DNA of 64,000 nt from an uncultured Eubacterium sp. (GTDB taxonomy: Bacteria; Bacillota; Clostridia; Lachnospirales; CAG-274). Below the pieces are notes generated by a model. The model did not search any database and was not told where the DNA came from. It saw only the letters and a program-made list of their open reading frames with translations. This document shows positions 18,901-29,948 of this stretch, piece after piece. The position numbers were made by a program, and so were the translations under genes. The stretch covers positions 37,142 to 101,141 of the forward strand of contig UQYD01000003.1 in the NCBI GenBank assembly GCA_900545305.1. The letters run 5' to 3'. Numbering within the stretch: position 1 is the stretch's first letter; every line of letters begins with the position of its first letter.

Positions 18901-21900
18901 ATTTCACTATGAACTAATTATAACTCGGCTTGTCCATCGAAGTAATTTGAACCTGACCCCATTTACATTTCACTATGAACTAATTATAACGTAGGTAATG
19001 AAGGTAATGGTGTAAGTGAACTTTTACATTTACATTTCACTATGAACTAATTATAACAAACACAATAAACATAACTATTATTTTATTCTTTATTTACATT
19101 TCACTATGAACTAATTATAACGATGATAATAATAATGAAGTTGGGTAACCCCTTACGAATTTACATTTCACTATGAACTAATTATAACGATGATAAAAAG
19201 TTACTTAATGATTGCTATATTAATTTACATTTCACTATGAACTAATTATAACTTTATCTGTATCTTAGAGCATGTAGAATCTACATCATTTACATTTCAC
19301 TATGAACTAATTATAACAAAACGTTATCATAAAACAGCGCTGCTCTGTTTATATTTACATTTCACTATGAACTAATTATAACGACAAAAAACACTACAAC
19401 TACTGAAAAAACAACTGATTTACATTTCACTATGAACTAATTATAACTACAAATTTGGAGGTGCTTTAAATGGTAACTTGCTTATTTACATTTCACTATG
19501 AACTAATTATAACTAAAAATATGTTAAAATAATAGAAAAATATATTGAAATTTACATTTCACTATGAACTAATTATAACATATCAAACAACTACTAACCA
19601 TTCTGACTTTAATTTCATTTACATTTCACTATGAACTAATTATAACACTAATCGATAAAAACAATTTAAAAGGTCGTTGCGATTTACATTTCACTATGAA
19701 CTAATTATAACGCAGTAGAAAAGTGTAATGTAATAACTGCTGTATCTTATTTACATTTCACTATGAACTAATTATAACATTATTTTCTTGCTATTATGAA
19801 CCAATTTATGCTTAATTTACATTTCACTATGAACTAATTATAACTTAAATTATAGAACAATAATTTGGTTTTGTCAATGAAATTTACATTTCACTATGAA
19901 CTAATTATAACCATACATCCTCTCAAGCTGTTTCCTCATAACATCAAAATTTACATTTCACTATGAACTAATTATAACATAAGGTTTTGAAAAGCTGGAC
20001 GGTCAGTGTTTTTGCATTTACATTTCACTATGAACTAATTATAACTCTTAAAGCATCAAGCAAATGGTTATCTTTATCCACATTTACATTTCACTATGAA
20101 CTAATTATAACAGAGGTAGCTAAGGCGGTCTTGTGTGATGTTGTAAGATTTACATTTCACTATGAACTAATTATAACTCAGCATTGGCTTCTCTATGTTC
20201 TTGTATTCTCCTTATTTACATTTCACTATGAACTAATTATAACAACATTGCACGTTTATGCGATAGAACAGTTGACAAATTTACATTTCACTATGAACTA
20301 ATTATAACGGTTGTTACTGACCCTCCATATAATGTAAATTATAGATTTACATTTCACTATGAACTAATTATAACGAAACTATATTCTGTTCCTACTGGGT
20401 ATATCCACATTTACATTTCACTATGAACTAATTATAACTTTATTCTACAGTAGAGTACCACCGTAATCATTAATTTACATTTCACTATGAACTAATTATA
20501 ACGCACGAGCAGAATTAGATTTACCTAAAAAAGCAGGATTTACATTTCACTATGAACTAATTATAACCAGGTAACGATTTGGATTCAAAATCTGCAGAGG
20601 TTGATTTACATTTCACTATGAACTAATTATAACAAGGATGATTAATTTGAATATGTTATCGGAAGCAGATTTACATTTCACTATGAACTAATTATAACCT
20701 ATTTCCCACCCTGATGTTTTTCTAACTCGCCAATTTACATTTCACTATGAACTAATTATAACTGGATTAAAAAATGAAAAATAATAGTTGACATACATTT
20801 ACATTTCACTATGAACTAATTATAACTTCCCTGCTAGAGCTTCTGACATTTCTTTGAAGAAATTTACATTTCACTATGAACTAATTATAACTTGACATAC
20901 GACTATGCTGGGGTAATGTACCCAGATTTACATTTCACTATGAACTAATTATAACGAACCGATACTCCACAAGTCATAAATTTTTCAGATAAATTTACAT
21001 TTCACTATGAACTAATTATAACTGACATGTTCGTCATCGTTGAAAATGATGTTGAAAAAAATTTACATTTCACTATGAACTAATTATAACGATAATTGTG
21101 TTACTTTTAATGAATATATTTTTCTATTTACATTTCACTATGAACTAATTATAACCGGCACATTACTTCGTCGATGGTGACAGCTGTACACATTTACATT
21201 TCACTATGAACTAATTATAACCAATACGCACAGCACTTGAAACAGGTATTCGCAGATTTACATTTCACTATGAACTAATTATAACATTTGTAAATTGAAA
21301 TGCCAAATGTATCAGTTTCTCATTTACATTTCACTATGAACTAATTATAACTTACTTCTTCTAAAAAATTTTCTAAGTAAAAAGCAACATTTACATTTCA
21401 CTATGAACTAATTATAACGGCTTAACAGCCTATTTAAAATTAATAAATCAGATAATTTACATTTCACTATGAACTAATTATAACGCAATAGAACAGCTCA
21501 AAGAAACCGGACTAGATGAATTTACATTTCACTATGAACTAATTATAACTATAGAAAATTCTATGAAAAACCATTCCCCAATAAAATTTACATTTCACTA
21601 TGAACTAATTATAACCATTGATATAGTCTCTACACAACCTGTCATAATAAATTTACATTTCACTATGAACTAATTATAACGATCATCGTTAAAACAGTAA
21701 TATTCGTGTTCTAAATTTACATTTCACTATGAACTAATTATAACGTATTGAATGTAGATGGTGCAAGATGGAATGTATATAATTTACATTTCACTATGAA
21801 CTAATTATAACTTGCCGTCTTGTCATTGTATCGCTTTAACCGTTTTTATTTACATTTCACTATGAACTAATTATAACAGTGTGCTATTATGAGTATACCA

Positions 21901-24040
21901 ACTCAGAATAAAGTATTTACATTTCACTATGAACTAATTATAACTCCAACTGGTTCACCTCCTCCCAGTTGCCTGGTATATTTACATTTCACTATGAACT
22001 AATTATAACGTCTTAACCCTTGACCCTTATTCCCCCCTAACCCCCAATTTACATTTCACTATGAACTAATTATAACGAATGCTTCTTGTTCACTGTAATA
22101 TTAATTTTAAATTTACATTTCACTATGAACTAATTATAACACTTGGTGAACTTGAAGAGATAAAAACTGAATATAAATTTACATTTCACTATGAACTAAT
22201 TATAACTTTATTGCCGATAATTGATACTCAATAGAGTTTTATTTACATTTCACTATGAACTAATTATAACCGAAGTGTAGACGTAACAAGTCATGCCGTA
22301 GAAAGATTTACATTTCACTATGAACTAATTATAACTTAAATGTCAAGAAATTGCTTTTAAGCAATAGGGATTTACATTTCACTATGAACTAATTATAACT
22401 ATGAAAAAACTTCAAAAGAATAATTTTATAAAAAATTTACATTTCACTATGAACTAATTATAACATTTTTTACAATTTGGATTATGACAAGACAAGGTGA
22501 TTTACATTTCACTATGAACTAATTATAACGGTTTTATACCTCGTCTTTTTCTATTCGTAACCATAAATTTACATTTCACTATGAACTAATTATAACGCAA
22601 ATTTTTGAACAGCTTTTCGCTGTTTTTCATCCATTTACATTTCACTATGAACTAATTATAACTTTAAGTAAAGATTACAACCATAGTCTTATAAGAATTT
22701 ACATTTCACTATGAACTAATTATAACATAAGCCAACAGGCAGGCTTATGTATACTCTTAGAATTTACATTTCACTATGAACTAATTATAACTGGTTCTGT
22801 AAATCAGATAAGTTCTTTGAAGGTTTATTTACATTTCACTATGAACTAATTATAACTATTTTCTCTTGTAAAGACCTTATATTCAGATTCAAATTTACAT
22901 TTCACTATGAACTAATTATAACAAACTTTTCAGAAGATTATGCTAACAGGTAACGATTATTTACATTTCACTATGAACTAATTATAACAATAAAATGCTT
23001 AAAAATTAAATTGACTCTACTAGATTTACATTTCACTATGAACTAATTATAACGAACTAAATTCTAGCGATGTGTGTGTAAACAATTTAAATTTACATTT
23101 CACTATGAACTAATTATAACTGTTTTGTTTTCTTCTATAACAGGCAAACCTTTCAAATTTACATTTCACTATGAACTAATTATAACGATGAACATTCTTA
23201 TAATCTGCAATGCGAAACCAAATTTACATTTCACTATGAACTAATTATAACTATCATAAAACATTTTTTAAGTAAAGAGAAAGGAGATTTACATTTCACT
23301 ATGAACTAATTATAACTATATATATCATACCCGCACCTTTCCGGTGTCCTCATTTACATTTCACTATGAACTAATTATAACCCTCACGACACTAGACATA
23401 CTTGTGTAAGTTTATTAAATTTACATTTCACTATGAACTAATTATAACTAAAAATCGACCACATTCAAAAAGTTGCTGACGATTCATTTACATTTCACTA
23501 TGAACTAATTATAACTGGAAGTTATGTTCTCCTATAGCAAGTATGAAAAATTTACATTTCACTATGAACTAATTATAACCAAGAATACCTTTTTCTGTCT
23601 TGCTCATAATTACATTTACATTTCACTATGAACTAATTATAACAAAATTTAAAAAATGCTGATGACTATGAAAAAGTTAATTTACATTTCACTATGAACT
23701 AATTATAACTGTATTTAAAGCCGTCTGACATATTGTCGCTAGCTTTATTTACATTTCACTATGAACTAATTATAACAAACTTGCAACAAGAAGTATGCCT
23801 TTCACTTTCACATTTACATTTCACTATGAACTAATTATAACGTAGGACACAAAGTTTCCAAAAGACCTTTTAAATAGATTTACATTTCACTATGAACTAA
23901 TTATAACGACTGACCTTAAAAGGAAAACAGCACAGAGAGCAACATTTACATTTCACTATGAACTAATTATAACGGTTTGCCTTTTCATCTGCTAAAAGCT
24001 GTTTTGAAAGATTTACATTTCACTATGAACTAATTATAAC

Positions 24041-24073
24041 GGTAGAAGTGAAGATTTTGTAAATGTAACTGAT
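24041..24073 (-). other. Self-matching spacer (identical to part of cas5)
   Basis: This 33-nt spacer, about the 27th from the leader, is identical over its whole length to the cas5 coding strand; the complementary copy lies at 30240-30272. The crRNA would be antisense to cas5 mRNA. The matched segment encodes the conserved Cas5 block GRSEDFVNVTD. The flank at the PAM position of the target (30237-30239) is TGC rather than CCW. Confidence 0.95.
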
Positions 24074-25815
24074 ATTTACATTTCACTATGAACTAATTAT
24101 AACTCTAGCTGTAATTTTGTTTCTAAACTTACTTTTAAATTTACATTTCACTATGAACTAATTATAACAAAACAACATTTTACATTATACTATACTGTTT
24201 TGGTATTTACATTTCACTATGAACTAATTATAACCCTATTGCGAATGTAATCAGGCACTATGACGTTACATTTACATTTCACTATGAACTAATTATAACT
24301 AACCATTTTCAAAGAAGAAAACAAGCCCGCCTTTAAATTTACATTTCACTATGAACTAATTATAACTAAAGAAATGGTAACAATTTCTTTAGATATTGCA
24401 GATTTACATTTCACTATGAACTAATTATAACTCTTCTAATATCTTTATAAAGATAGAACTATTTAAGATTTACATTTCACTATGAACTAATTATAACAAA
24501 ATAAAAAAATTAAAAGAAAGGTGGCATAATTAATTTACATTTCACTATGAACTAATTATAACGGAATGTACTGTGCCTTGGGAGGTTCTTGGTGGCAAAT
24601 TTACATTTCACTATGAACTAATTATAACGCGTGTGGCGTTCACTAAGTCTGGTACTTTCAACGCTAATTTACATTTCACTATGAACTAATTATAACTTCC
24701 ACCCCAAGAAGGGTGACAAGAAGGAGTACCATTTACATTTCACTATGAACTAATTATAACGACATCTACAACCGTATCGGTATTTGGAGATTTAATTTAC
24801 ATTTCACTATGAACTAATTATAACAAGTGAAAACTTATGCATTTCTACTTATTATAACAAATTTACATTTCACTATGAACTAATTATAACTTATATAACT
24901 ATATATTCTCAAAGGGTAGCTGTTAATTTACATTTCACTATGAACTAATTATAACTCTGTATAGAAGAAATTAAACTAGCAACAAAAAAATTTACATTTC
25001 ACTATGAACTAATTATAACAATACGTCGGCAGTTATAAAAACTTTCAAACAGCTGAATTTACATTTCACTATGAACTAATTATAACTAGGTGTCCCCACT
25101 TATTGCATCCGGCATCGCTTATTTACATTTCACTATGAACTAATTATAACGATGCTATTGCACAAGCTAAGTTGATGTATGACAAATTTACATTTCACTA
25201 TGAACTAATTATAACGTAAAATATTGTTTTACAGTCGTTTTGGGGAAAGGAATTTACATTTCACTATGAACTAATTATAACAATAAGAAAAAAGAGTGTA
25301 GCTACTCTCTCAACAAAATTTACATTTCACTATGAACTAATTATAACATTATAAAAACAATATAAAATTGTTTTTTTATTTTATTTACATTTCACTATGA
25401 ACTAATTATAACGACAGTCCTAGATTATACCAATCTAGTTTACAAACTATTTACATTTCACTATGAACTAATTATAACGGCAGTGGTCGAAAATTAGACT
25501 TCAAATGTTTATATAATTTACATTTCACTATGAACTAATTATAACCATCTCAACTTCCTTTGTAATATTGTCATAGTAAATTTACATTTCACTATGAACT
25601 AATTATAACTTATACACACTATAAAAGGTACAAACATCGCTTGCTTCATTTACATTTCACTATGAACTAATTATAACTCCAAGCTAACATCTTAGTTACG
25701 CTGTCGGCATTTATTTACATTTCACTATGAACTAATTATAACGCACCGTTAGTGCTTGAAAAACCTGTAACAATAGATTTACATTTCACTATGAACTAAT
25801 TATAACCTGTTTCTC

Positions 25816-25844
25816 ATTATATCAGTAAATAAGCCACTTTGCAA
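25816..25844 (-). promoter_or_regulatory. Promoter of the main CRISPR array, in the leader
   Basis: Reading leftwards, TTGCAA (25844-25839), 17 nt, TATAAT (25821-25816). The -10 ends 9 nt before the first repeat, so pre-crRNA starts at or next to the repeat. The rest of the leader (to 25983) is AT-rich; next to the cas2 stop is an 8-bp inverted repeat, ACTGTCGA (25941-25948) and TCGACAGT (25977-25984). Confidence 0.8.
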
Positions 25845-25983
25845 GTTTTATTTTGTCTATCTTTTTAAAATCACCTAAATAGTATAAATATAATTCCATC
25901 TTAAAATTCATAAAACACTTGTAAGCCCTTTTATTACTGAACTGTCGATACCCCCTATTTTTTACACTATCATAGGTCGACAG

Positions 25984-26262
25984 TCAAATAAAGTTATCTG
26001 TTGCATCATCATTTTTACCCCACATTTCCTTTTTCATCCATCTATTGCTTCGACTTTTAAACAAAATTACGGAATCTAAATCCTTTCTAATCCATTCATT
26101 TAATTCTTTATTCAATTTCAATATTTGAACTTCTGATAACTCACCCTCAAACACAGAATTTTGAATATGTGTTAAGTATTTTTTGCATATCTTAAATACT
26201 TTATTTAGAACTTTTTCTCCACCCTGTTCTCCTGATATATCATAAACCAAAATTACATACAC
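25984..26262 (-). CDS. cas2: CRISPR adaptation endonuclease Cas2
   Basis: 92 residues, usual Cas2 size. Starts MYVILVYDISGEQGGEKVLNKVFK, with the YD acidic site of the ferredoxin-like fold, then YLTHIQNSVFEGELSE, a highly conserved Cas2 block, and LFKSRSN. Cas2 dimers hold two Cas1 dimers together to form the integrase that inserts new spacers. Last cas gene, directly before the array leader, and 4 nt after cas1, the typical order. Confidence 0.97.
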   Translation of the reverse strand: MYVILVYDISGEQGGEKVLNKVFKICKKYLTHIQNSVFEGELSEVQILKLNKELNEWIRKDLDSVILFKSRSNRWMKKEMWGKNDDATDNFI

Positions 26263-26266
26263 AATA

Positions 26267-27259
26267 TCACCACCAAATCTTAAAAGGTTCGTATTCCTTT
26301 TCTCCTATCAAGTGTTTAATAAGTTTATAACATTCCAGCCTTATTAAATATTGATAAGACACTTCTCTATTTAGCTCTTTATGTTTAATAGTTGTTTGCA
26401 TTCTGGAATCCAATTCCCTTGCTATAATTTGAGATGCCTCTTTTTTTAAGTGAAGAAAGTTTAAAGATTCTGTAAAGCTACGTTCATTTATTTGATTTTT
26501 ATTCAACAGCGAAAATATTAATCTATCGCCCAATAAAGGTTTAAATATCTCAGATATATCTAAAGCTAAAGAAAATCTTCTAGTTCCTGGTTCGTGTAGA
26601 AAACTTACTGTAGGATTTAGTTGCGTTTTATAAATTTCACTTAGAACTCTTGTATAAATCATTGTGTTTACAAAAGAGATTAATGTATTTATCATATTGT
26701 CAGGAGGATTTTTCACTCTCTTTTCAAAGTTTATGTTTTGATTTACTATTGTATTCCAACTTTTATAATAAATTTTTCTAATATTTCCTTCATATCCCAT
26801 TAATTCTGTAACACTTTTTGATTTGTAAATATTCTTTCTTATATTATCAATATCATCCAAGGTACTTTGTAAATCTTTTCCTCTCGCATTATAATATCTA
26901 ACATTTCTATATATATTATCAGCTGCACCATCTATAAATTTTTGAGCAATCTTCAATCTTTTATCTGAATCTGTATAGTGATTAACTTGATTAACTAACA
27001 ATTCTCCTGAAATTAAACTCTCTTTGGGATAAAAGCTTCCTATGTAATAGTCATAATAATTATAACAATGCACTATAATACCATTTTGAGATAATATATT
27101 AAGAAAACTGGTGTTAAACTCCATCTGTGTCATAATATTTATTTCACCAACAGTTTCTATAGGTATATCTTTTTTATTTCCTGCTTTATCAATAAACCTA
27201 ATAGTATTATCGTGTCTTTGTAATGTTCCCTCATTATAAACAAATAAACTTTTTTTCAT
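26267..27259 (-). CDS. cas1: CRISPR integrase Cas1 (type I-B)
   Basis: 330 residues from the ATG at 27259 (AGGGGGTGT site just upstream); an upstream ATG lacks a site. Cas1 is the metal-dependent integrase for new spacers. N-terminal beta domain begins MKKSLFVYNEGTLQRHDNTIRF; the catalytic helical domain shows YEGNIRKIYY (Glu), SFLHEPGTRRFSLALDISEIFKPLLGDR (His and Asp), and a C-terminal YQYLIRLECYKLIKHL. All three metal ligands, Glu-His-Asp, appear intact, so adaptation should be functional. Confidence 0.97.
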   Translation of the reverse strand: MKKSLFVYNEGTLQRHDNTIRFIDKAGNKKDIPIETVGEINIMTQMEFNTSFLNILSQNGIIVHCYNYYDYYIGSFYPKESLISGELLVNQVNHYTDSDKRLKIAQKFIDGAADNIYRNVRYYNARGKDLQSTLDDIDNIRKNIYKSKSVTELMGYEGNIRKIYYKSWNTIVNQNINFEKRVKNPPDNMINTLISFVNTMIYTRVLSEIYKTQLNPTVSFLHEPGTRRFSLALDISEIFKPLLGDRLIFSLLNKNQINERSFTESLNFLHLKKEASQIIARELDSRMQTTIKHKELNREVSYQYLIRLECYKLIKHLIGEKEYEPFKIWW

Positions 27260-27270
27260 ATTTACACCCC

Positions 27271-27762
27271 CTAAATATAACACAAATCATAAAACGCACA
27301 ATTCTTGCATATTTTTTTATTATCCTCTTTTGGTGCAATATCTTTATTTACTATATTTTCAATATCAATCAATATTTCATCTATTTTTTGTTTATCCTCT
27401 TCCTTTAATTCAACATCAATATTTTTCTTTAAAAGAGGATAATCTATTTTAGCCTTAACATTAACATCTCGCTTGCTTAAGTAATAAAGATAATACTTAA
27501 CCTGAAGTATACTTGCTTCTTCAATCTTCTTGCTCTTTTTTACTTCATGTAAAATCCCCTTTTCCTTTATAAAATCAATATTAATCACATTGTCAATATT
27601 GATATGCTTTTCATCTCTACTATAACTGTTTTCATCAATAAATTTACCTATTGCAACATTTTCATTATTCTGTTCCATATTTATATTGTGGTAGTAGTAC
27701 CACAATTTTCTTTTGCACACCTCATAGTAGTATACCATAATCCCTGTAATATCCTTCTCCAT
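27271..27762 (-). CDS. cas4: CRISPR-associated exonuclease Cas4
   Basis: 163 residues. Cas4 is a RecB-like nuclease with an iron-sulfur cluster that trims prespacers and helps select the PAM side. Visible are YYEVCKRKLWYYYH at the N-terminus (first cluster Cys), a core with DFIKEKGILHEVKKSKK (nuclease Glu-x-Lys motif) and a C-terminal KICKNCAFYDLCYI with the remaining cysteines. Ribosome site AAGGAGAGG. Sits between cas3 and cas1, 11 nt from cas1. Confidence 0.95.
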   Translation of the reverse strand: MEKDITGIMVYYYEVCKRKLWYYYHNINMEQNNENVAIGKFIDENSYSRDEKHINIDNVINIDFIKEKGILHEVKKSKKIEEASILQVKYYLYYLSKRDVNVKAKIDYPLLKKNIDVELKEEDKQKIDEILIDIENIVNKDIAPKEDNKKICKNCAFYDLCYI

Positions 27763-27774
27763 AACATCCTCTCC

Positions 27775-29937
27775 TTACCAGAATGTAGCATAATTTTGAA
27801 TCTTTCTATCAGCCTTAAATCCAATTTTTGAGTCGTATTCACAATCTAAAACCCAATAATAATGTCGACCATTTATTTTTATATCTTTACAATTCTTTGT
27901 TCTATCGAAATCATAATAAGGTATAGAAACAACATTTTCACTTAATTCTTCTAAGAGTTTTATTCTTTCCACCTTATCCTCTTCATTTTCAATCTGTTTT
28001 ATAATGGATTCGTATCTTTCCTCATTTTCATAATATAACTCCTTTGGAATTATATCTACGGACCTTATATGTCTAACCTCAATTTCACTTATATCCAACG
28101 CATATGCAGGCGTATCTTTGATTCTTCTGTAGTATTTATAATACTCTTCAAAAAATTCACTATTTCTAACTTTATCAGTTGTGAAATATGTATTTATTAA
28201 ATTTAATTTATCACTTTCGCTTATAACTCCATCCACCTCTGAAATAGCTTCTTTAGACAAGTTATACATTGTTCTATCTATAAAGCCTCTGCTACCATTT
28301 GATATTAAGTTACTGTCTATTTTTGTATATACAAAACAATTAGTTTCATCTATAGGCTTTTCGCCTTTTCTATTGCATCGACCCATTCTTTGGAAAAGTG
28401 AATTTAAGTCTTGAAGTTCTGTAAATAAGTAATCAAAGTCAATATCAAGACTTGCTTCAACTACTGAAGTCGTAATCCAAATTTCATTTTCTCCACCTTC
28501 GTTTTTACCTGTGCTTATAATGTGATTTTCTTTTTCTGCTCTATCTTTTTTAGTAAATCTTGTATGGAAAATATGTACATTATCCACTTCAACTTCTTTT
28601 ACAATTTCATCATACATTGCTTGAGCTTTTCTAATTGTGTTACATATTACAAGTATTTTATTAGGTTTATTATCATTTATATTTGCATAATGTTTAGCTA
28701 TAATATCCTCAGCACTTATTTCATTATTTATAACCTTTACATTATGTCTTTTAACGCTATCATCTATAAATTCCTTATATTTAAACTTATCACCTAACAA
28801 ATCTCTTATAAATGGAGGAAGTGTAGCTGTAATTATCGCAACTTTTCCCCCCATTTCTGTTATCATTTCTATACCACGAATAAGATAAGCCAACAACTCT
28901 GGACCATACATCTGTATTTCATCAATAACAATTTTTGAATATGAGAATGTAGTCAATTTCATTTCATAACCATTATACTTAAATACAAAATCAAAAAGCT
29001 GGTCCATTGTAGTAACAGTCAATGGCATTGATAATTTTTTACCTCTGTCGTTGTATTCCTTTGGGTCATCAATTTCAGGATGTTTCTTTATAACATAGTT
29101 AAGACTTTCAGAATGTAAAATAGACAATTTTTCTTTTACATCATTTTTTAAAATATCTTCTTTTATTCTGTCATACATAGCATTTATAGCTGTCTTTAAA
29201 GGTAAAACAAAAAAGCCCTTATGATTTCCAATCCATCTAAGCCCACCTTCTGTTTTTCCCATACCTGTTTGTGCTACAACTATAATGTTTTCATCAGAAT
29301 TTTCATAGCAATAATTTTGCATTTCTTTCCAGTCTGCATTTGGATTATTGACACGCCAACTATTTTTTAAATCCTCCAAACTATTGTCTAAAAAATCATT
29401 ATTAAATTCAACTTCACATTCAGCACTTGCACAGTAATCACATTTGTGAAGAAATCCTTTAAGCAAAATACTTTCTCTTTCTTCCATTATTTTGGTTTTT
29501 ACTAGCTTATTTAAAACAGAATTTTTAACTTTATAAACTTCAAAGTTTTCAAGCAATTTATTTATTAAATCTCTTTTCTGTCTAAAAATTTTATCAACAT
29601 CACAATAATTATGATGATATGCTACTGTAAAAAACACTTTTAAATAATCGTTAAAATCATCAAATTCATTACTATCTATGAAAAAAGTAGATAATACATT
29701 GTGAGCAATCTCAACATCTTTATCGAATTTTATCCATTTTACACTACTTACTCTTTTCTGAAATTCTGGATTTACTTTTCCATAATCGTGATATTTACAA
29801 GCTATATAAATAAGATTTTTCAAATGCTCTGTTTCTACGTAACCCAAATTCACCAAGACCTCCAGACAATGCTGGAGGTCATTAATGTGTTGGGCTATGG
29901 TTTTATTTCCTTTTGCTAAATATTTATCCAAATCCAT
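27775..29937 (-). CDS. cas3: CRISPR helicase-nuclease Cas3 (type I-B)
   Basis: 720 residues from the ATG at 29937 (AGGGGTG site); the frame extends five codons upstream without a better start. Cas3 is recruited by DNA-bound Cascade and degrades target DNA. N-terminal HD nuclease: QHINDLQHC, CKYHDYGKVNPEFQKR, HNVLS and YHHNY. SF2 helicase: VVAQTGMGKTEGGL (Walker A), VIDEIQMYGP (motif II), ITATLPP (motif III), and SLFQRMGRCNRKG (motif VI). A CxxC pair (CDYCAS) lies between the domains. HD and helicase residues are intact, so interference should be active. Confidence 0.97.
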   Translation of the reverse strand: MDLDKYLAKGNKTIAQHINDLQHCLEVLVNLGYVETEHLKNLIYIACKYHDYGKVNPEFQKRVSSVKWIKFDKDVEIAHNVLSTFFIDSNEFDDFNDYLKVFFTVAYHHNYCDVDKIFRQKRDLINKLLENFEVYKVKNSVLNKLVKTKIMEERESILLKGFLHKCDYCASAECEVEFNNDFLDNSLEDLKNSWRVNNPNADWKEMQNYCYENSDENIIVVAQTGMGKTEGGLRWIGNHKGFFVLPLKTAINAMYDRIKEDILKNDVKEKLSILHSESLNYVIKKHPEIDDPKEYNDRGKKLSMPLTVTTMDQLFDFVFKYNGYEMKLTTFSYSKIVIDEIQMYGPELLAYLIRGIEMITEMGGKVAIITATLPPFIRDLLGDKFKYKEFIDDSVKRHNVKVINNEISAEDIIAKHYANINDNKPNKILVICNTIRKAQAMYDEIVKEVEVDNVHIFHTRFTKKDRAEKENHIISTGKNEGGENEIWITTSVVEASLDIDFDYLFTELQDLNSLFQRMGRCNRKGEKPIDETNCFVYTKIDSNLISNGSRGFIDRTMYNLSKEAISEVDGVISESDKLNLINTYFTTDKVRNSEFFEEYYKYYRRIKDTPAYALDISEIEVRHIRSVDIIPKELYYENEERYESIIKQIENEEDKVERIKLLEELSENVVSIPYYDFDRTKNCKDIKINGRHYYWVLDCEYDSKIGFKADRKIQNYATFW

Positions 29938-29948
29938 AGCTACACCCC

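Larger units (their letters stand above)
15942..25806 (-). CRISPR. Main type I-B CRISPR array, about 151 repeats and 150 spacers
   Basis: A 30-nt repeat recurs about every 65.6 bp; spacers are mostly 33-38 nt. I counted 151 repeats by eye (error of one possible). Read as crRNA (leftward) the repeat begins GTTATAATTAG and ends GTGAAATGTAAAT, like clostridial I-B repeats, with ATGTAAAT as the expected 8-nt 5' handle. All repeats look identical except the leftmost (15942-15971), which has three changes, marking the old, leader-distal end. The newest end faces cas2. Several spacers are related to one another and one matches cas5 of this locus. Confidence 0.99.

Noticed and set aside
19987..20301. 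104-codon open frame inside the CRISPR array
   Set aside because: It consists of repeats and spacers read through; the recurring FTFHYELIIT is simply the translated repeat. No ribosome site.
25807..25983. An extra gene between cas2 and the array
   Set aside because: AT-rich with stops in all frames; it holds the leader promoter and an inverted repeat only.
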